Of a stretch of DNA of 64,000 nt, positions 27,336 to 37,724 are shown piece by piece. A program made the position numbers and the translations under genes. This DNA comes from Daejeonella sp. (GTDB taxonomy: Bacteria; Bacteroidota; Bacteroidia; Sphingobacteriales; Sphingobacteriaceae): assembly GCF_017495225.1 (NCBI RefSeq), contig NZ_JAFEIG010000005.1, forward strand, positions 92,056 through 156,055. The letters are read 5' to 3'. The notes under the pieces are model-generated. The model was given only the letters and a program-made list of their open reading frames with translations, was not told the DNA's origin and did no database searches. How positions within the stretch are numbered: the stretch's first letter is position 1; the number at the start of each line of letters is the position of its first letter.

Positions 27336-29768
27336 TTATTTATTTTTTACAAATTTCTCAAGCCAATTGTCCATCTCCCACATGCTGTGTAAAATTGATT
27401 CTTTTGCTCGGTATGAATGTGCTTCAAATGGAAGTAATACCAATCGGCTAATTGCTCCATGTCCTTTTAAAGCGGCATAAAGTCGCTCACTTTGGATTGG
27501 GAATGTTCCTGAATTATTATCTGCTTGTCCGTGAATCAGCAATAAAGGGGTCTTAATTTTATTAGCATAGTTGAAAGGCGACATTTTATTATAAACTGAT
27601 TGTGCCTGCCAAAATGTGCGCTCCTCCGATTGAAATCCGAAAGGGGTTAGACTACGATTATAGGCTCCACTTCTGGCGATGCCTGCCGCAAAAAGATCAG
27701 TATGCGCTAATAAATTTGCTGTCATGAATGCTCCATAAGAATGGCCTCCAATGGCAATACGTTTTCTATCTGCTACACCCATTTCTACTAAATGATTAAT
27801 GGCGGCTTCTGCATTATACCTTATTTGTTCGATAAAAGTATCATTAGGCTCTGATAAACTTTCCCCAATAACAGGCATATCGGCATTGTCTAAAATGGCA
27901 TAACCACGGCTTACCCAATAAACGGGTGAACCGGGACTTAAACTCATAAACTTAAATGGAGAGCCTTTTACTTGTCCGGCCGCTTCCATTGTTTTAAATT
28001 CACGGGGGTAGGCCCACATTAAAACTGGTAGGGCTTGGTCGCCGACCTTAAAGTTTGCCGGTAAATAAAGTGTTGCCCCCAAGTTGATACCATCTAAACG
28101 TGTGTATGAAATTTGCTTCTTCTGAACTCCTTTAAGCTCAGGGTATGGATTGGAGAAATTTGTAATTTGGGTATAACTAGAATCTTTTAAGTTTAACCTG
28201 TAATAGTTTTTTACGGTATCTGCAGCTTCCCGACTATTGATACTGAATTTACTATTATTAAAATAAATTGGACGTTCGTAATATGGAGCTGCTGATCTGA
28301 AAATGGTATCTCTGACTTTCGTTTTGATATTGAATTTCAAAATAAATGGCCGCTCACCTTCTGGAGATGCACCATCACTTATGCTGAAAATTGCCAAATT
28401 ATCGGGGTCACTAATTCGTTTTAGCGGATTAAATTCAGTCAATAATACATTTCTATTGTACTCGTTTTTCGTGCTTAATAATTGTCCGGGATCCTTATAG
28501 CCATCTTCAAAATAACGGTCGAATAGATTTACCCTGAAATTCTCATCGCTAGGTTTAATAAAAACTCTTCTTTCTGCTCTTGTTTTCCACCATCGCTCGG
28601 TAAGGATTGCCAATTTGTCGTCACCCCAATTAATGGAATAAAAACGGAAATAACATTCCGCTAATTTTAATGGATTTTGGTTAAATGGTGCATTCTGGGT
28701 ATAAATTATATCTCGAACGCTTGCCTGTTGCGCTGGGTTGCCATTATCCATGGCCTCTACCCAAAATAATGTTGCTGCCTTGTCTGTGCGCCATCCAAAC
28801 TCCCTCGGCCCTTTTGGTACTGCATCAAATCCGGCAGGGATATTTTCCGATGAGGGCGCATCAAATAGTTTCTTTATTAGCTTCCCCTTTTTATCGTAAA
28901 TAGATGTGCTATAAGCGAACAGACTAATTGGAACTGTATAGGAATAAGGTGACTTAATATCTGCTAGGAGCAGGTATTCTCCATCAGGGGAATAATCCAT
29001 TGAACGGATGATTTGAGACTCTAAGAAATTAAGACTCTCACCTTCTAAATTGATTATTTTCAGTTGTGATGTTAGAAAATGCTCAAACATTTTTTCATCA
29101 CCAGCATTTTTTAAGAGATCTTGATAGGTTCTAGATGGGCTTGATTTTCCAGTGTTTTCCTGAATAATTGGTCCCGAAGCAATTTTTTCTGTTTCTATCA
29201 GTTTTTTTGAATTTTTAATTACACATTGCGCTAAAATAGCCTTCCCATCTGGTCGCCATATAAAACTTTTCGCATAAATGCCGTTGATATAATCTTCTCC
29301 CAATCGTTTCGCTTCTTGTGTTTTTAAATCTGCAATCCATAATTCAATTCCTTTGGAAGAAGTATGAGCAAAGGCAATTTTAGTCTCATCTGGCGACCAT
29401 GTTAAATTGGAAAGCTTGAGTTCATCGGGCAAACCGCTAAAATTAAATTCAGTAGCATCACTTGTTGATTTTAGTGTAATTGCTGAGTAAAACGCTGCTC
29501 TACTTGGCCCATTAGTGATGGGATTAATTCGTAATCCCGCAAGTCCGTACTCCATTTGAGAAAGTTCATCAATACTCGGGAGTCCGGAAGGTTTTAATAA
29601 TAGCATCCATTCTCCATCAGAGCTTATTTTAACATCCTGACTAGCAGGTGCTTCCAATAAATTTATCAATGATTGTGGTGGCTTTTGATACGAATTATTT
29701 TCTTGAGCTAGGACTGACGTAGTGCAGATTAAACTTGAGATTAAGAATGGAATAGAGCGTTTAAACAT
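27336..29768 (-). CDS. secreted S9 family prolyl oligopeptidase-like peptidase
   Basis: The 810-residue protein has a signal peptide (ending VLAQE), a beta-propeller-like N-terminal part to about residue 540, and a C-terminal alpha/beta hydrolase. The triad is visible as S677 (GGHSYGAF), D750 (GQADNN) and H784 (FEAHSY). The sequence around the serine and GIARSGAYNRSLTPFGFQ resembles the glutamyl endopeptidase branch (plant CGEP-like). Likely periplasmic peptide degradation; cleavage specificity is inferred. Confidence 0.85.
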   Translation of the reverse strand: MFKRSIPFLISSLICTTSVLAQENNSYQKPPQSLINLLEAPASQDVKISSDGEWMLLLKPSGLPSIDELSQMEYGLAGLRINPITNGPSRAAFYSAITLKSTSDATEFNFSGLPDELKLSNLTWSPDETKIAFAHTSSKGIELWIADLKTQEAKRLGEDYINGIYAKSFIWRPDGKAILAQCVIKNSKKLIETEKIASGPIIQENTGKSSPSRTYQDLLKNAGDEKMFEHFLTSQLKIINLEGESLNFLESQIIRSMDYSPDGEYLLLADIKSPYSYTVPISLFAYSTSIYDKKGKLIKKLFDAPSSENIPAGFDAVPKGPREFGWRTDKAATLFWVEAMDNGNPAQQASVRDIIYTQNAPFNQNPLKLAECYFRFYSINWGDDKLAILTERWWKTRAERRVFIKPSDENFRVNLFDRYFEDGYKDPGQLLSTKNEYNRNVLLTEFNPLKRISDPDNLAIFSISDGASPEGERPFILKFNIKTKVRDTIFRSAAPYYERPIYFNNSKFSINSREAADTVKNYYRLNLKDSSYTQITNFSNPYPELKGVQKKQISYTRLDGINLGATLYLPANFKVGDQALPVLMWAYPREFKTMEAAGQVKGSPFKFMSLSPGSPVYWVSRGYAILDNADMPVIGESLSEPNDTFIEQIRYNAEAAINHLVEMGVADRKRIAIGGHSYGAFMTANLLAHTDLFAAGIARSGAYNRSLTPFGFQSEERTFWQAQSVYNKMSPFNYANKIKTPLLLIHGQADNNSGTFPIQSERLYAALKGHGAISRLVLLPFEAHSYRAKESILHSMWEMDNWLEKFVKNK

Positions 29769-29869
29769 GCTATTTTGTGGTAAATTAAACAGAATTTAAA
29801 ATTTATCTGACAAAAATTAGGGCGCTACCTTACAAGGTAACACCCATTTGTATAATTTATAATATCTTG

Positions 29870-29907
29870 TTAATACGTGTAAAATTTTAAAAATTTACAC
29901 GTATTAA
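29870..29907. other. long inverted repeat after the M42 peptidase gene
   Basis: TTAATACGTGTAAA (29870-29883) pairs with TTTACACGTATTAA (29894-29907), a perfect 14-bp stem directly after the stop of the minus-strand gene. There is no T tract on either side, so it may protect or process the 3' end rather than act as a classic intrinsic terminator. Confidence 0.6.
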
Positions 29908-31014
29908 TTATTTCACTGATCTAAAATCTTGATCAACTTTAATTGTTAATAACGATTCATAAATCAATCTGATAACATTATCAACATCTTCTTTATGAAT
30001 CATTTCAACGGTTGTGTGCATGTAACGCAATGGTAATGAAATCAATGCAGAAACAACCCCGTCATTTGAATAGGCAAAAGCATCTGTATCGGTACCAGTT
30101 GATCTAGAAGAAGCCTGACGCTGAAAAGGAATATTGTTAGCCTCTGCAGCTTTTATGAGCAGTCTGTTCAAATTTGTTTGCACTGCTGGGGCATAAGAAA
30201 CTACGGGACCTTTACCGCAAGCTAAATCACCTTGAGTGATTTTGCTAATCATTGGTGTTTGAGTATCATGCGTCACATCTGTTACAATGGCAATATTTGG
30301 TTTAATTCGGTGGGCAATCATTTCAGCGCCTCTCAAACCAATTTCTTCTTGCACTGAATTAACGATGTATAGTCCGAAAGGTAGTTTTTTCTTGTTTTCT
30401 GATAAAAGACGTGCTACTTCAGCAATCATAAATCCGCCAGCACGATTATCTAATGCTCTTCCCACATAGTATCGATCATTTAGTACCATAAATTCATCCT
30501 CATAGGTAATTACACAACCTACATGAATTCCTAGTTTTTCAACTTCTTCGCTGCTTGTACAACCGCAATCAAGGAAAATATTCTTCATTGATGGCGCTTC
30601 TTCTTTCTCACCACTACGTGTATGAATTGCAGGCCATCCAAAAACAGCTTTAACAATACCTTTATCGGTGTGGATATTTACACGCTTTGAAGGAGCAATT
30701 TGGTGATCAGAGCCACCATTTCTTATCACATAAATGAGTCCGTCTTTGGTGATATAATTCACAAACCAAGAAATTTCATCGGCATGAGCTTCAATTACTA
30801 CTTTAAATTTAGCTTTCGGATTAATTACAGCCACTGCAGTGCCATAATTATCTACCATATGTTCATCGGTATAAGGTTTGATATAATCGAGCCATAAACG
30901 CTGACCTTCCCATTCAAATCCTGTAGGTGAGGCGTTGTTGATGTATTTTTCAAAAAATGCCAATGATTTTTTAGTAACCACCGGAACATGCTTTTTCTCT
31001 TTATTTTTAGCCAT
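29908..31014 (-). CDS. M42 family metallopeptidase (aminopeptidase/endoglucanase family)
   Basis: The 368-residue protein contains EAHADEISWFV, RALDNRAGG, VQEEIGLRGAEM, VTDVTHD and YMHTTVEMIHKEDVDN. These supply the two-metal ligands and catalytic glutamate of the M42 fold. It is expected to be a cytoplasmic oligomeric aminopeptidase. The acetyltransferase gene upstream on the same strand is 4 nt away, suggesting one transcript with the carboxyltransferase gene. Confidence 0.88.
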   Translation of the reverse strand: MAKNKEKKHVPVVTKKSLAFFEKYINNASPTGFEWEGQRLWLDYIKPYTDEHMVDNYGTAVAVINPKAKFKVVIEAHADEISWFVNYITKDGLIYVIRNGGSDHQIAPSKRVNIHTDKGIVKAVFGWPAIHTRSGEKEEAPSMKNIFLDCGCTSSEEVEKLGIHVGCVITYEDEFMVLNDRYYVGRALDNRAGGFMIAEVARLLSENKKKLPFGLYIVNSVQEEIGLRGAEMIAHRIKPNIAIVTDVTHDTQTPMISKITQGDLACGKGPVVSYAPAVQTNLNRLLIKAAEANNIPFQRQASSRSTGTDTDAFAYSNDGVVSALISLPLRYMHTTVEMIHKEDVDNVIRLIYESLLTIKVDQDFRSVK

Positions 31015-31018
31015 TTTC

Positions 31019-31435
31019 TTATTTATTTTTTAATATTTTCTCCATAATCACGAAATCGATACCATCTTTTTGGAAATCATGTTCAGTTTCACGAAAGCCA
31101 AATTTACTATAAAAAGCTGATGCATTTTTTCGTGCATTGCACCAAATACGCTCAAAACCTTCATTGGCGCATATTTCAAGTAAATAATTTAATAATTCGC
31201 TGCCAAAGCCTTTACCTTGGAATGCTTCGACAGTAGCAAATTTTCGAAATTGTATTGAATTCTCACTTTTAAAATAGGACAATACACTTATTAGTTTATT
31301 ATCATCAAATAAACCCAAATGCGTGCCATCATCATCCTCAGCGAGTCTGATTTTTTCTAGTGGCTGTCCGGGGTATAAAACATCGCGGCGTATGCGCCAG
31401 GTTAATTCTTGACTTATTTGTTCGATATGCGCCAT
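31019..31435 (-). CDS. GNAT family N-acetyltransferase
   Basis: The 138-residue protein has the acetyl-CoA-binding motif (VEAFQGKGFGSELLNYLLE, the Q/RxxGxG/A signature) and the closing motif NASAFYSKFGFRETEHDF. Substrate cannot be predicted. It lies between the M42 peptidase (4 nt) and the carboxyltransferase (8 nt) in a compact minus-strand operon. Confidence 0.85.
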   Translation of the reverse strand: MAHIEQISQELTWRIRRDVLYPGQPLEKIRLAEDDDGTHLGLFDDNKLISVLSYFKSENSIQFRKFATVEAFQGKGFGSELLNYLLEICANEGFERIWCNARKNASAFYSKFGFRETEHDFQKDGIDFVIMEKILKNK

Positions 31436-31443
31436 GTCAAAAA

Positions 31444-32985
31444 TTAAAGAGGAATATTACCATGCTTTTTTCTAGGATTGTTTACCACCTTATTTTCTAG
31501 CATTTTAAAGGCTTTAATTAGCTTTTTTCTAGTTTGGGATGGCTCAATAACCTCATCTATAAATCCTCTTTCGGCAGCTCTGTATGGATTGGCAAAAATA
31601 TCGGAGTATTCCTTTTCTTTCTCAATCCAGCGTGCATTTGGATCATCCGCTGCAGCGATATCTTTCTTGAAAATAATCTCTGCAGCACCTTTAGCACCCA
31701 TCACCGCAATTTCAGCTGTTGGCCAAGCATAGTTCATGTCGGCACCAATATGCTTTGAATTCATCACATCGTAAGCGCCACCATAGGCCTTTCTGGTAAT
31801 TACAGTAATGCGTGGTACAGTAGCCTCGCAAAAGGCATACAATAATTTTGCACCATTGGTTATGATGGCATTCCATTCTTGATCTGTGCCAGGTAAAAAT
31901 CCAGGAACATCTTCTAAAACGAGTAGAGGAATGTTGAAGCTATCGCAAAAGCGGACAAAGCGTGCTCCTTTTATGGAAGAGTTTATATCCAACACGCCTG
32001 CTAAAAATGCAGGTTGATTAGCTACAACGCCGATGCTCCTTCCTGCAAGTCGGGCGAAGCCTACCACAATATTTTCAGCGAAATCTTTGTGGACTTCTAA
32101 AAAAGAGTCGTCATCCACAATTTCTGAAATTACTTCACGAATATCATAAGGTTGTGAATTGTTCTCAGGAATGATATCGTTCAATTTTAGTCTTTCCTCA
32201 TTAGAAGACTCGTAAGCTAATGCTGGTGTGCTTTCCTCACAATTTTGAGGCATGTAGCTGAGTAATTTTTTAATGTGATTTATGGCATCAATCTCATTGC
32301 TACAAGCAAAATGAGTAACTCCCGATTTTGTGGAGTGTGTAGATGCACCACCAAGTTCTTCGGAGCTTACAATTTCGTGGGTTACTGTTTTCACCACATT
32401 GGGGCCTGTGACAAACATGTAGGAGGTATTTTCGACCATGAGCACAAAATCTGTGATGGCTGGAGAATAAACCGCTCCACCAGCACAGGGTCCCATAATT
32501 GCGGAAAGTTGTGGCACTACCCCCGAAGCCATGGTGTTTTTGTAAAATATATCGGCATAGCCACCCAAAGAAACTACACCCTCTTGAATTCGTGCACCAC
32601 CAGAATCATTTAATCCGATCACAGGAGCTCCATTTTTTAAGGCAAGATCCATGATTTTGCAGATTTTTTCGGCATGTGTTTCAGAAAGTGAACCTCCAAA
32701 AACAGTAAAATCTTGCGAAAAAACATAGACTAATCGTCCATTAATAGTGCCATAGCCAGTTACCACCCCATCTCCAGGATAGCGCTCTTTCTCCATGCCA
32801 AAATCGGTTGAACGATGCATAACCAACATGCCAATTTCTTCAAATGAGCCCTCATCCAACAAAAAGTGAAGGCGCTCTCTTGCTGTTAGTTTCCCTTTTT
32901 GATGCTGATTATCAATTCTGGATTTCCCACCACCTTGAAGGGCTTCTTCTTGCTTCTGTCTTAAAACATCTATTTTATTGTCCAA
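31444..32985 (-). CDS. acyl-CoA carboxylase beta (carboxyltransferase) subunit
   Basis: The 513-residue protein has two crotonase-like halves with [40 protein letters not shown] and [36 protein letters not shown], typical of PccB/MmdA. These transfer carboxyl from biotin to propionyl-CoA or methylmalonyl-CoA. No alpha/biotin subunit lies nearby, so it could serve either a carboxylase or a sodium-pumping decarboxylase. First gene of the minus-strand operon. Confidence 0.88.
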   Translation of the reverse strand: MDNKIDVLRQKQEEALQGGGKSRIDNQHQKGKLTARERLHFLLDEGSFEEIGMLVMHRSTDFGMEKERYPGDGVVTGYGTINGRLVYVFSQDFTVFGGSLSETHAEKICKIMDLALKNGAPVIGLNDSGGARIQEGVVSLGGYADIFYKNTMASGVVPQLSAIMGPCAGGAVYSPAITDFVLMVENTSYMFVTGPNVVKTVTHEIVSSEELGGASTHSTKSGVTHFACSNEIDAINHIKKLLSYMPQNCEESTPALAYESSNEERLKLNDIIPENNSQPYDIREVISEIVDDDSFLEVHKDFAENIVVGFARLAGRSIGVVANQPAFLAGVLDINSSIKGARFVRFCDSFNIPLLVLEDVPGFLPGTDQEWNAIITNGAKLLYAFCEATVPRITVITRKAYGGAYDVMNSKHIGADMNYAWPTAEIAVMGAKGAAEIIFKKDIAAADDPNARWIEKEKEYSDIFANPYRAAERGFIDEVIEPSQTRKKLIKAFKMLENKVVNNPRKKHGNIPL

Positions 32986-33181
32986 AATATGTCGTTTTTA
33001 TTGCCTTGTTTGAGATGTGAAATTACTAAAAAATGATTAAAGACCGACTAATTACAACTGCTTTTACATTGTTTACATTGGCGTGAAAATTGAAAGAATA
33101 GCAGGGTAATTGGATGAACAATCTCTAGATTTCTATAAGGCTTCTTGATTAATATTCTTAATTTGCTCAAAAAACAATAAA

Positions 33182-34375
33182 ATGAGTTTTAGGTTCATAA
33201 TTTTTGTGGGATTTTTGCTCGGTTCATTACAAGTTTTTGGTCAGAGAGAGCGTGATGAGCGAGCAATGATTACAAACTTCAAGGGACTTCAGTTTAAGGC
33301 AGCTGATTCATCCTTTTATATAAATTTTCGTTTCAGGATGCAAAACCGCTTGGGAGCAAGTACAATTTCTGGAACCAATTTAAATTTCAATGAATACGAT
33401 GCACGTGTACGTCGATTGAGAATGCGTGTAGATGGATTTATCATGAATCCAAAATTAACATATAGCGTACAACTAGCGTTTACACGTGGTGATCAGGATG
33501 TAGATAATACTGGGATTGCAAATATTGTACGTGATGCGGTTATCTTTTATCATTTTACTCCTAAGTTTTATATTGGTTTCGGTCAGAATAAGCTACCTGG
33601 GAATAGGCAACGTGTAAATTCATCGGGGCAATTGCAATTTGCTGATCGTTCTATTGTGAATGGAGCTATGACAATTGATCGTGATTTCGGATTAAAAGCA
33701 TATTATCATGATAAAATTGGCGCAATGGACTATCACTTAAAAGGTGCCATTTCAACTGGAGAGGGTAGAAGTGTTAATTCAACAGATGATGGATTAGCCT
33801 ATACCGGGAGGGTAGAGTTATTGCCTTTGGGTACATTTACTGGTGATGGAGATTATTCGGAAGGCGATTTAGAACGTGAACCTAAACCAAAAATCTCAAT
33901 AGCGGCAGGTTATAGCATGAATAAAAAAACAAATCGCTCAGGTGGTCAGTTGGGTAAAGAGCTTTATGGTTCAGTAGATATGGCTACATGGATGTTTGAT
34001 GCGATTGGAAAATACAAAGGCTGGGCATATTCAGTCGAGTACTTAAAGAGGCATGTTGGTAATCCATTAACTTACAATGATTTAGGTAGTTTAAGATATG
34101 CTTTTACTGGTGATGGCATAAATCATCAGTTTTCTTATGTTTTCCCTAGTAATTTGGAACTTGCCATGCGTTATTCCCGATTGAGTCCTTCAGCTAAATT
34201 GGCTGCTTATGAATCTCAGAAGAATATTTTTGAGCTTGGATCAACTAAATATTTCAATAAACATCGGGTTAAATTGCAGTTAAATGTGAATTACATGGCT
34301 GTTGATAGAAATTATGCTTTATCGCATACGGGAAATCACTGGGGTGTATTGACTCAGTTTGAATTGGGTATTTAA
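33182..34375 (+). CDS. OprP/OprO-like porin
   Basis: The 397-residue protein has a signal peptide ending VFGQ and then a beta-barrel with many alternating strands and a C-terminal aromatic-rich end (GVLTQFELGI). It opens with FKGLQFKAADSSFYINFRFRMQNR and DARVRRLRMRVDGFI, typical of the phosphate-selective porin family in Bacteroidota. Anion preference is inferred. It is divergent from the carboxyltransferase gene. Confidence 0.82.
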   Translation: MSFRFIIFVGFLLGSLQVFGQRERDERAMITNFKGLQFKAADSSFYINFRFRMQNRLGASTISGTNLNFNEYDARVRRLRMRVDGFIMNPKLTYSVQLAFTRGDQDVDNTGIANIVRDAVIFYHFTPKFYIGFGQNKLPGNRQRVNSSGQLQFADRSIVNGAMTIDRDFGLKAYYHDKIGAMDYHLKGAISTGEGRSVNSTDDGLAYTGRVELLPLGTFTGDGDYSEGDLEREPKPKISIAAGYSMNKKTNRSGGQLGKELYGSVDMATWMFDAIGKYKGWAYSVEYLKRHVGNPLTYNDLGSLRYAFTGDGINHQFSYVFPSNLELAMRYSRLSPSAKLAAYESQKNIFELGSTKYFNKHRVKLQLNVNYMAVDRNYALSHTGNHWGVLTQFELGI

Positions 34376-34426
34376 TTTTTGGAATTTAACCTTAAAAAGG
34401 AACTTCAGCTTCCGATTTTTCCGATT

Positions 34427-34461
34427 TTTGGCATTAAATAGCTAAAAAAAACGTATTTTTG
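34427..34461 (+). promoter_or_regulatory. probable promoter of the small secreted protein gene
   Basis: TATTTTTG (34454-34461) matches the -7 box. TTTG (34427-34430) lies 23 nt upstream, longer than the usual 19. The start codon is 40 nt downstream. Confidence 0.4.
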
Positions 34462-34501
34462 CAAATATTATCAATTTGAGGTCTTCAAATTGAATCTATA
34501 A

Positions 34502-34837
34502 ATGAAGAAGGAATTAGCGAGAGTACTGTTCAGTTTTATTTTTTTATTCATCTTCTCTGTGAAGATGCTAATCTCAATCGCACCCCTAATTGCAGTACAC
34601 CTAGATAGTAAAATCATGAATTCAGTGATTATGCAGCTGGAGATTGAAACAAATACTTCAAAGGGGGCTGATCAAGCCAAAGATTCATTAAACAAGGGCG
34701 AATTCTTAAGTGGTATTTATAAATTTAATTTTGATGAGCCACTTCAAATAATGTTTCCAACAAAATATATTACTTTACAGGACCTTAACATTGAAGTATT
34801 CTATCCTAGAATTCCTAGTCCGCCACCAAACTGCTAA
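34502..34837 (+). CDS. small hypothetical secreted or membrane-anchored protein ending PPPNC
   Basis: The 111-residue protein has one hydrophobic N-terminal segment (residues about 8-32), a polar middle, and ends YPRIPSPPPNC with its only cysteine at the last residue. I do not recognise a domain. It lies between the porin and the SulP gene, 161 nt before SulP. The C-terminal Pro-Pro plus Cys pattern recalls that of the unrelated small protein at 58360-58731. Confidence 0.6.
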   Translation: MKKELARVLFSFIFLFIFSVKMLISIAPLIAVHLDSKIMNSVIMQLEIETNTSKGADQAKDSLNKGEFLSGIYKFNFDEPLQIMFPTKYITLQDLNIEVFYPRIPSPPPNC

Positions 34838-34998
34838 TTCTTAGCCTTTCAAATCACCACATTTTCATAAGTTAAAAAGACGAGCTTGTTTGAACAAGCT
34901 TCACTGTTTTTTTATGCTTTGATTATGATTTAATGGCTTGCCTTCATAAGCATGCCATTCTATTTTTTTAAAATAAACAAATCAAACAAAATTTTAAT

Positions 34999-36606
34999 AT
35001 GTCTAATAACTCAAGTGAAAACACCTTTTTTGATATTTCTAAGTATTTTAACAGCGCTAATTTAAAAAAGGATCTTCCTTCAAGTATCGTTGTATTTCTA
35101 GTTGCTTTGCCTTTATGTTTGGGCATTGCCTTGGCATCAGGTGCTCCACTTTTTGCTGGTGTTTTAACTGGCATTATTGGTGGTATTGTTGTTTCAGCTA
35201 TTAGTGGTTCGCAATTAAGTGTTAGCGGACCAGCAGCGGGTTTAACGGTAATTGTGTTTGGTGCTATTACTTCTTTAGGATCTTACGAAACGTTTTTATT
35301 GGCAGTTGTTCTTGCAGGGGTTTTGCAAATTATCTTCGGGTTTTTAAAAGCCGGAATTATTGCAAATTATTTTCCTTCATCGGTTATTGAAGGTATGCTT
35401 GCAGCAATAGGTATTATATTGATTTTGAAGCAGTTGCCTCATGCTGTAGGTTTTGATTCAGACTTCGAAGGCGATGAGAGTTTTTTCCAAGCAGATCATG
35501 AAAATACCTTTACTGCTCTTGCAGCCGCCTCAAATATGATTAGTTATGGTGCGGTAATTATTAGTGTTTTATCACTTTTTATCATGATTTATTGGCCGAA
35601 GATTAAAAAAATGAGTGCAATACCTGCGCCAGTTCTTGTTGTTGCTTTAGGGATTATTCTAACCATTTTGTTTCAAAATTCGAGTCTTGCATTAAGTCAG
35701 GCTCAATTAGTAAATATTCCAGTAGTAAATTCATTTTCTGAGTTTACCCGACTTTTCTCATTTCCTGATTTTTCACAAATAAGTAATCAGGCGGTGTGGA
35801 CTGTTGCCTTTACCATTGCTATTGTGGCGAGTATTGAAACTCTTTTGAGTATAGAGGCAGTAGATAAAATAGACACACTAAAACGTGTTTCGCCAACAAA
35901 TAGAGAGTTATTGGCTCAGGGTGTTGGGAATATGACTAGCGGCATGCTAGGTGGTTTACCAATGACCTCCGTGATTGTTAGATCATCAGTGAACGTAAAT
36001 TCGGGCGGTCGTACCAAAATGAGTGCTATTTATCATGGTTTTTGGTTGCTTTTATCCTTGCTTTTTATTCCTTTTTTATTGAATAAAATACCTTTGGCAT
36101 GTTTGGCAGCTATTCTTTTGGTAACTGGATATAAACTCGCAAATATTTCTTTGTTTAAGAAAATGTGGCGAAATGGAAAGGATCAATTTATTCCTTTTGT
36201 AGTTACGGTAATTGCCATTGTTTTTACTGATTTGCTCAAAGGTGTAGCTATTGGTATGCTTGTAGGGGTGTTTTATATTTTAAGGACTAATTTACGCAAT
36301 CCTTATTTTTTCAAGTTTGAAGAGAATGATGGTAAAAAAGTGATTCGTATTAAGCTTGCTCAGGAAGTATCCTTTCTAAATAAAGCGGCAATTCAATACA
36401 CCTTAACAAATTTACCTTCAGAGTCGGATATTATTATTGATGGAACAGATTCGATGTACATTGATCGTGATGTTTTAGAAATTATTCATAATTTTAAACA
36501 CAATGCCTTTTCTAAAGGTACTATTGTGCAAATTGTTAATATTCGTGATAATTATGAAGTCCCAAGGTTAAAAGAATTGGTTTATAAATCGGGAAAAAAT
36601 AATTAA
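34999..36606 (+). CDS. SulP/SLC26 family anion transporter
   Basis: The 535-residue protein has about 10-14 membrane segments and the SulP signatures (LPLCLGIALASGAPLFAGVLTGIIGGIVVSAISGSQLSVSGPAAGL). A short C-terminal STAS-like domain follows (about residues 450-530). Its direct coupling to a carbonic anhydrase gene (1 nt gap) favours bicarbonate as substrate, as in BicA-like systems, but sulfate is not excluded. Confidence 0.88.
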   Translation: MSNNSSENTFFDISKYFNSANLKKDLPSSIVVFLVALPLCLGIALASGAPLFAGVLTGIIGGIVVSAISGSQLSVSGPAAGLTVIVFGAITSLGSYETFLLAVVLAGVLQIIFGFLKAGIIANYFPSSVIEGMLAAIGIILILKQLPHAVGFDSDFEGDESFFQADHENTFTALAAASNMISYGAVIISVLSLFIMIYWPKIKKMSAIPAPVLVVALGIILTILFQNSSLALSQAQLVNIPVVNSFSEFTRLFSFPDFSQISNQAVWTVAFTIAIVASIETLLSIEAVDKIDTLKRVSPTNRELLAQGVGNMTSGMLGGLPMTSVIVRSSVNVNSGGRTKMSAIYHGFWLLLSLLFIPFLLNKIPLACLAAILLVTGYKLANISLFKKMWRNGKDQFIPFVVTVIAIVFTDLLKGVAIGMLVGVFYILRTNLRNPYFFKFEENDGKKVIRIKLAQEVSFLNKAAIQYTLTNLPSESDIIIDGTDSMYIDRDVLEIIHNFKHNAFSKGTIVQIVNIRDNYEVPRLKELVYKSGKNN

Positions 36607-36607
36607 A

Positions 36608-37318
36608 ATGACAGCTAAAAAAACAAATAATTCAAGCATTTCTAATATGTCGGAAGAGAATAGTGAAAAACAAAAGCGTGCTTATGAGGAATTACTTCAA
36701 GGCAATCGTGATTGGGTAAAAAAGGAAACAGAAAAGGATCCTGATTATTTTAATAAATTGGCTGCAGGGCAGGAACCTGATGTACTTTGGATAGGATGTT
36801 CAGACAGTAGGGTGCCGGCAAATGAGGTAACCAATACTAAACCTGGTCAGGTGTTTGTACACCGTAATATTGCCAATGTTTGTGTTCACTCAGATATGAA
36901 TATGCTGAGTGTATTAGATTATGCAGTTAATGTGTTGAAGGTGAAGCATGTAATTGTTTCGGGGCATTATGGCTGTGGAGGTATTGCAGCAGCTCTAAGT
37001 AATAAACAATTTGGCTTGATCGATAATTGGCTTCGTCATATAAAAGATGTTTATCGCTTGCATAGCAATGAACTCGACCGAATTATGGATGATACTTTGA
37101 AGGTTAATCGCTTAGTTGAATTGAATGTAATTGAACAGGTTTATAATTTATGTAAAACTACAATTGTTCAAAACGCTTGGCGCGAACGTGAAGATTTAGA
37201 GATCCATGGTTGGGTGATTGATTTGAAATCCGGACTAGTAAAGGATTTACAAGTAACGGCAAAATCAAGTCAAAATCTTGGGGAAATATTTAAGCTCGAC
37301 GAATCGAAAGTGAGCTAA
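36608..37318 (+). CDS. beta-class carbonic anhydrase
   Basis: The 236-residue protein has the zinc ligands C64 (GCSDSR), H120 and C123 (SGHYGCGG) and the Asp66-Arg68 dyad. Length and motifs fit beta-CA that interconverts CO2 and bicarbonate. It starts 1 nt after the SulP stop, so the two are cotranscribed. A second ATG 14 codons in (MSEENSE) is an alternative start. Confidence 0.93.
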   Translation: MTAKKTNNSSISNMSEENSEKQKRAYEELLQGNRDWVKKETEKDPDYFNKLAAGQEPDVLWIGCSDSRVPANEVTNTKPGQVFVHRNIANVCVHSDMNMLSVLDYAVNVLKVKHVIVSGHYGCGGIAAALSNKQFGLIDNWLRHIKDVYRLHSNELDRIMDDTLKVNRLVELNVIEQVYNLCKTTIVQNAWREREDLEIHGWVIDLKSGLVKDLQVTAKSSQNLGEIFKLDESKVS

Positions 37319-37320
37319 AG

Positions 37321-37358
37321 AAAAAAGAGCTAAATCGTGAGATTTAGCTCTTTTTTTT
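37321..37358 (+). terminator. terminator after carbonic anhydrase
   Basis: AAAAAAGAGCTAAATC (37321-37336) pairs with GATTTAGCTCTTTTTT (37341-37356), 16 perfect pairs around a GTGA loop, with two more Ts. Confidence 0.93.
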
Positions 37359-37424
37359 GTCAGTTATCAGTTTTCGGTTATCAGTTATCAGTTGACAGTT
37401 ATCAGGCTGGCGACATTAGTTATC

Positions 37425-37556
37425 GGTGGCTGAGGTTCTCGAAGCCAGGGGTATAGTTGGTTAGGTGGTTAGTTTTAGATGGTTATACATGCGACATCAG
37501 CTACCCGGTGGCTGAGGTACTCGAAGCCAGGTACTCGAAGCCAGGTACTCGAAGCC
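37425..37556 (+). repeat. REP-like palindromes with 14-bp tandem ends
   Basis: Two copies of the core GGTGGCTGAGG + T(T/A)CTCGAAGCC (37425-37446 and 37507-37528). The second continues as two further AGGTACTCGAAGCC units (period 14, 37529-37556). GGCTGAG and CTC-GA-AGCC can fold as a small imperfect hairpin. Both cores are preceded by GCGACAT. Confidence 0.8.
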
Positions 37557-37724
37557 TTTAATTTTGTTTGCAACAAGCCTCTCTGCAATCACATCAATCA
37601 AAAAAAATCACAGTTCAGACAATATTAGTTGACAGTTATCTGTTATCAGTTGTCTGTTATCAGTTATCAGGCTGGCGTGAACAAAGTTTTTTATTCCCAT
37701 TGGTTAAACTAACAATAGCGTTCT

